From contig JAEZRH010000036.1 in assembly GCA_023412845.1 (NCBI GenBank), positions 1 to 7,912 on the forward strand: a DNA stretch of 7,912 nt, read 5' to 3'. Source of the DNA: Bacillota bacterium (GTDB taxonomy: Bacteria; Bacillota; Clostridia; Oscillospirales; Acutalibacteraceae). The notes under the pieces were generated by a model that was not told where the DNA came from, did no database searches, and saw only the letters and a program-made list of their open reading frames with translations. Shown one piece after another: positions 5,545 to 7,912 of the stretch; position 1 is the stretch's first letter; each line of letters starts with the position of its first letter. The position numbers and the translations under genes are program-made.

Positions 5545-6266
5545 ATTTTAGTACGATCGAACAGATCCTTGGAAGCAATCCATACCCCGGCAGGGGCATC
5601 ATTCTGGGCAAGAGCGAAGACGGCAACTATGCCGTGATCGCCTATTTTATCATGGGAAGAAGCGAGAACAGCCGCAACCGGATTTTTGTCGAGGACGGCG
5701 CGGGACTCCGCACGCAGGCCTATGACGAGACGAAAGTGTCGGACCCGTCGCTTATCATCTATTCTCCGGTGCGGGTGCTGGATTCGAGAACCATCGTAAC
5801 GAACGGCGACCAGACGGATACCGTCTTCGACGTCCTGTCGCAGGGAGGCACTTTCGAAGACGCGCTGCGCGCGCGCACCTTTGAGCCGGACGCCCCGAAT
5901 TTCACGCCGCGCATTTCCGGCCTTGTGGAAACCGGCGCGGCCTTCAGCTACCGCCTGTCCATCCTGAAAAGCGGCGACCCGGCGGGAAAATCCGTCCAGC
6001 GCTGTTTTTACGAGTACGGCAGCCCGGCGTCCGGGGAGGGCCGGCTGATCCAGACTTATCTCGGCGACGGGGACCCGCTGCCTTCGTTCGAAGGGGAGCC
6101 GGTCAGGCTGAAACTTTCCGGCAGCATCGACGAATTTTCCCACGCCATATGGGAAAACCTCAATTCCGATAATAAAATCTCGCTTTTCACAAGATACATC
6201 AGCCTGAAAACGGGCCTGACGGAAACGCGTATTTTCAACAAGAACCTCTGCACAAAAGCGGAATGA
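5541..6266 (+). CDS. purO: IMP cyclohydrolase, PurO-type
   Basis: A 241-residue protein from a TTG start. I assign it to the PurO/IMP_cyclohyd family (PF07826, known from archaea and from Clostridia), which closes the ring of FAICAR to IMP, the final step of the pathway. Recognisable blocks are NPYPGRGIILGKSEDGNYAV (13-32), YFIMGRSENSRNRIFVEDG (35-53), SDPSLIIYSPVRVL (67-80), NGDQTDTVFDVL (88-99), EPDAPNFTPRISG (115-127) and EFSHAIWENLN near 198-208. It bears no resemblance to the MGS-like cyclohydrolase domain of bifunctional PurH. Context supports the assignment: the next gene is an AICAR transformylase lacking its cyclohydrolase domain. The start overlaps the purN stop by four bases (TTGA). 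The family call is from remembered motifs, not a search; an alternative would be an uncharacterised Ntn-fold protein, which I consider unlikely. Confidence 0.88.
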   Translation: MNFSTIEQILGSNPYPGRGIILGKSEDGNYAVIAYFIMGRSENSRNRIFVEDGAGLRTQAYDETKVSDPSLIIYSPVRVLDSRTIVTNGDQTDTVFDVLSQGGTFEDALRARTFEPDAPNFTPRISGLVETGAAFSYRLSILKSGDPAGKSVQRCFYEYGSPASGEGRLIQTYLGDGDPLPSFEGEPVRLKLSGSIDEFSHAIWENLNSDNKISLFTRYISLKTGLTETRIFNKNLCTKAE

Positions 6267-6276
6267 CCAAATCGAC

Positions 6277-6284
6277 AGGAGGGG
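6277..6284 (+). promoter_or_regulatory. Ribosome binding site deciding the AICARFT start
   Basis: AGGAGGGG at 6277-6284 is 8 bases before the ATG at 6293. The longer frame begins at an ATG (6263) overlapping the purO stop, upstream of this site. The strong site favours 6293 and removes ten residues. Confidence 0.8.
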
Positions 6285-6292
6285 AATCGTCA

Positions 6293-7471
6293 ATGGCAAA
6301 TGAAATCGCGCTGAAATACGGATGTAACCCGAACCAGAAGCCGGCGCGCATCTTTATGAAAGACGGAGGAGAGCTCCCGTTGCAGGTCCTGAACGGCAGG
6401 CCGGGATACATCAATTTTCTGGACGCGTTCAACAGCTGGCAGCTCGTGAAGGAACTGAAGCAGGCGACCGGCCTGCCGGCAGCGGCTTCATTCAAGCATG
6501 TCAGCCCCGCGGGAGCGGCTGTCGCCGCAGAGCTTTCCGACACGCTGAAAAAGGTCTTCTTTGTGGACGACCTTGAGCTTTCTCCGCTTGCGGGCGCCTA
6601 TGCCATGGCACGCGGCGCGGACCGCATGTCTTCCTATGGGGATTTCGCGGCTCTTTCCGACGTGTGCGACAGGGAAACGGCGCTCCTTCTCAAACGCGAG
6701 GTCTCAGACGGCGTCATCGCGCCCGGCTATACGGACGAAGCGCTCGCCATTCTGAAAGCCAAGCGCAGGGGGACCTACAACATTGTGCGGATCGACCCGG
6801 CTTACCGCCCCGCTCCGGTGGAGCACAAGGATGTCTTCGGCATCACGTTTGAGCAGGGGAGAAACGAAAGCGGGATCGACGTATCCCTTCTGCAGAACGT
6901 CGTGACACAAAACAAAATAATATCGGCCAACGCGGAGCGAGATCTGCTCATTTCGCTGATCACGCTTAAATACACGCAGTCCAATTCCGTCTGTTACGTG
7001 AAGGACGGCAAGACCATCGGCGTCGGCGCGGGCCAGCAGTCGCGTATCCACTGCACCCGCTTGGCCGGGAACAAGGCCGACGTCTGGTCCCTCCGCCAGC
7101 ATCCGAAGGTGCTCGCGCTGCCCTTCCGAAGCGATATCCACCGCCCGGACCGCGACAACACCATCGACGTCTATATTTCCGACGATTCTGCGGACGTGCT
7201 TGCAGAGGGCGTCTGGCAGCAGTTCTTCACCGAAAGGCCGGAACCGCTCGCAAGAGAAGAGAAGAAAGAATGGCTGTCGAAGCAGGGAGGGGTTTCGCTC
7301 GGTTCCGACGCGTTTTTCCCGTTTGGAGACAACATCGAAAGGGCGCACCGCTCCGGCGTCGCCTATATCGCCCAGCCGGGAGGGTCCATCCGTGACGACA
7401 ACGTGATCGAGACCTGCAACAAGTACGGGATCGCCATGGCTTTCACCGGCCTGCGCCTGTTCCACCATTGA
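6293..7471 (+). CDS. purH: Phosphoribosylaminoimidazolecarboxamide (AICAR) formyltransferase, stand-alone
   Basis: A 392-residue enzyme that formylates AICAR to FAICAR with 10-formyl-tetrahydrofolate. It corresponds only to the C-terminal AICARFT part of bifunctional PurH; the N-terminal MGS-like IMP cyclohydrolase domain (about 200 residues) is missing. Motifs: ALKYGCNPNQKPARI (6-20), GYINFLDAFNSWQLVKEL (38-55), ASFKHVSPAGAAVA (65-78) with the catalytic Lys68-His69 pair, KYTQSNSVCYVKDG (226-239), IGVGAGQQSRIHCTRLAGNK (252-271), SDAFFPFGDNIERA (338-351), GVAYIAQPGGSIRDDNVI (365-382), and the terminal RLFHH. In remembered human ATIC these correspond to Lys266-His267, Asn431 and Asp546, so an active enzyme is expected. 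It lies 26 bases after purO, which supplies the missing cyclohydrolase activity. purD follows after 22 bases. Confidence 0.94.
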   Translation: MANEIALKYGCNPNQKPARIFMKDGGELPLQVLNGRPGYINFLDAFNSWQLVKELKQATGLPAAASFKHVSPAGAAVAAELSDTLKKVFFVDDLELSPLAGAYAMARGADRMSSYGDFAALSDVCDRETALLLKREVSDGVIAPGYTDEALAILKAKRRGTYNIVRIDPAYRPAPVEHKDVFGITFEQGRNESGIDVSLLQNVVTQNKIISANAERDLLISLITLKYTQSNSVCYVKDGKTIGVGAGQQSRIHCTRLAGNKADVWSLRQHPKVLALPFRSDIHRPDRDNTIDVYISDDSADVLAEGVWQQFFTERPEPLAREEKKEWLSKQGGVSLGSDAFFPFGDNIERAHRSGVAYIAQPGGSIRDDNVIETCNKYGIAMAFTGLRLFHH

Positions 7472-7493
7472 TTTCTGAAAGAGGATGCGGAGA

Positions 7494-7912
7494 ATGAAGA
7501 TTCTGGTTATCGGCGGCGGGGGCCGCGAGCATGCGATCGTGCGCAAACTGAAAGAAAGCCCCAGGGTCACAAAGCTCTACTGCGCGCCGGGCAACGGGGG
7601 CATCTCGCAGGATGCCGAGTGCGTCGCCATTCCCGTAACGGATATTCCCGGCGTTGTGGCGTTTGCAAAGGAAAACGCGATCGACCTCGTTTTTGTCGCG
7701 CCCGACGATCCTCTTGCCGGCGGCATGGTGGACGAACTGCAGGAAGCGGGCATCCGCGCGTTCGGCCCGAATGCGAAAGCCGCTCAGATCGAAAGCAGCA
7801 AGGTCTTCTCCAAAAACCTGATGAAAAAATATCACATCCCCACCGCAGGATACGAGGTATTCGACGACCCGGAAGAAGCGCTGCGGTTCATCCGGACGCG
7901 CGGGACATACCC
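7494..7912 (+). CDS. purD: Phosphoribosylamine-glycine ligase (GAR synthetase), N-terminal part
   Basis: The first 139 codons of purD; the gene runs off the window. PurD is an ATP-grasp ligase joining phosphoribosylamine and glycine to GAR, the substrate of PurN. The N-terminal Rossmann-like domain is clear: MKILVIGGGGREHAIVRKL (1-19), APGNGGIS at about 31-38, DLVFVAPDDPLAGGMVDEL (65-83), then GIRAFGPNAKAAQIESSKVF (86-105) and KKYHIPTAGYEVFDD (112-126), where the linker into the ATP-grasp domain begins. PDDPL replaces the commoner PE.PL at the conserved loop, a variant I associate with clostridial enzymes. AGAGGA at 7480-7485, 8 bases upstream, supports the ATG. Gene order purH-purD is common in Bacillota. 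The ATP-grasp catalytic part is not visible. Confidence 0.95.
   Translation, partial: MKILVIGGGGREHAIVRKLKESPRVTKLYCAPGNGGISQDAECVAIPVTDIPGVVAFAKENAIDLVFVAPDDPLAGGMVDELQEAGIRAFGPNAKAAQIESSKVFSKNLMKKYHIPTAGYEVFDDPEEALRFIRTRGTY

Noticed and set aside
5271..6299. 342-codon minus-strand frame opposite purN and purO
   Set aside because: Shadow of two overlapping conserved genes; composition typical of antisense reading of GC-rich coding DNA.
6704..7570. 288-codon minus-strand frame opposite the AICAR transformylase and purD start
   Set aside because: Opposite strongly conserved motifs on the + strand; no protein-family features seen.

Overview
This window reads as ordinary, compactly packed core chromosome from a GC-rich member of the Bacillota, most likely class Clostridia and plausibly the Oscillospiraceae/Ruminococcaceae. 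The lineage call is an inference. It rests on the lspA - RluA-family pseudouridine synthase adjacency, strong AAGGAGG-type ribosome binding sites, and a purine cluster that carries a free-standing AICAR transformylase beside a PurO-type IMP cyclohydrolase instead of a fused bifunctional PurH. All supported genes are on the + strand. I see no rRNA, tRNA, CRISPR array, insertion sequence, prophage or attachment site. The long minus-strand open frames are GC-driven shadows of real genes.

Region 1 (1-1643): the 3' end of lspA (signal peptidase II), then one base later an RluD/YlyB-like 23S rRNA pseudouridine synthase, then a small membrane-anchored ComEA-like protein with tandem helix-hairpin-helix motifs. 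Region 2 (1644-1827) is a 184-base gap. It holds a GC-rich hairpin without a T tract, a good sigma-A-type promoter (TTGCAT, 17 bases, TAAAAT, extended -10) and a small perfect stem-loop near the predicted 5' end of the mRNA. Region 3 (1828-3241): a two-gene unit of a short NfeD membrane protein and a QmcA/stomatin-type SPFH protein, closed by a clear Rho-independent terminator.

Region 4 (3242-7912): an AT-rich promoter region followed by purE - purM - purN - purO - purH(AICARFT only) - purD, the last gene cut by the window end. PurE and PurM act around AIR, PurN formylates GAR, PurD makes GAR, the AICAR transformylase makes FAICAR, and PurO closes the ring to IMP. Junctions are tight: purM/purN overlap by 7 bases and purN/purO by 4, and purO starts at a TTG codon. 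purF, purC, purL, purK and purB are not in the sequenced part. A near-perfect inverted repeat straddles the predicted -10 of the pur promoter and could be an operator; I see no purine riboswitch and no Bacillus-type PurBox.

Nothing here looks like a wholly new system. The points most worth a second look are the split final two steps of purine synthesis, the dyad over the pur promoter, the 5' stem-loop ahead of nfeD, and several start-codon decisions (nfeD at 1828, purE at 3350, purO TTG at 5541, AICARFT at 6293) that automatic calling may get wrong.
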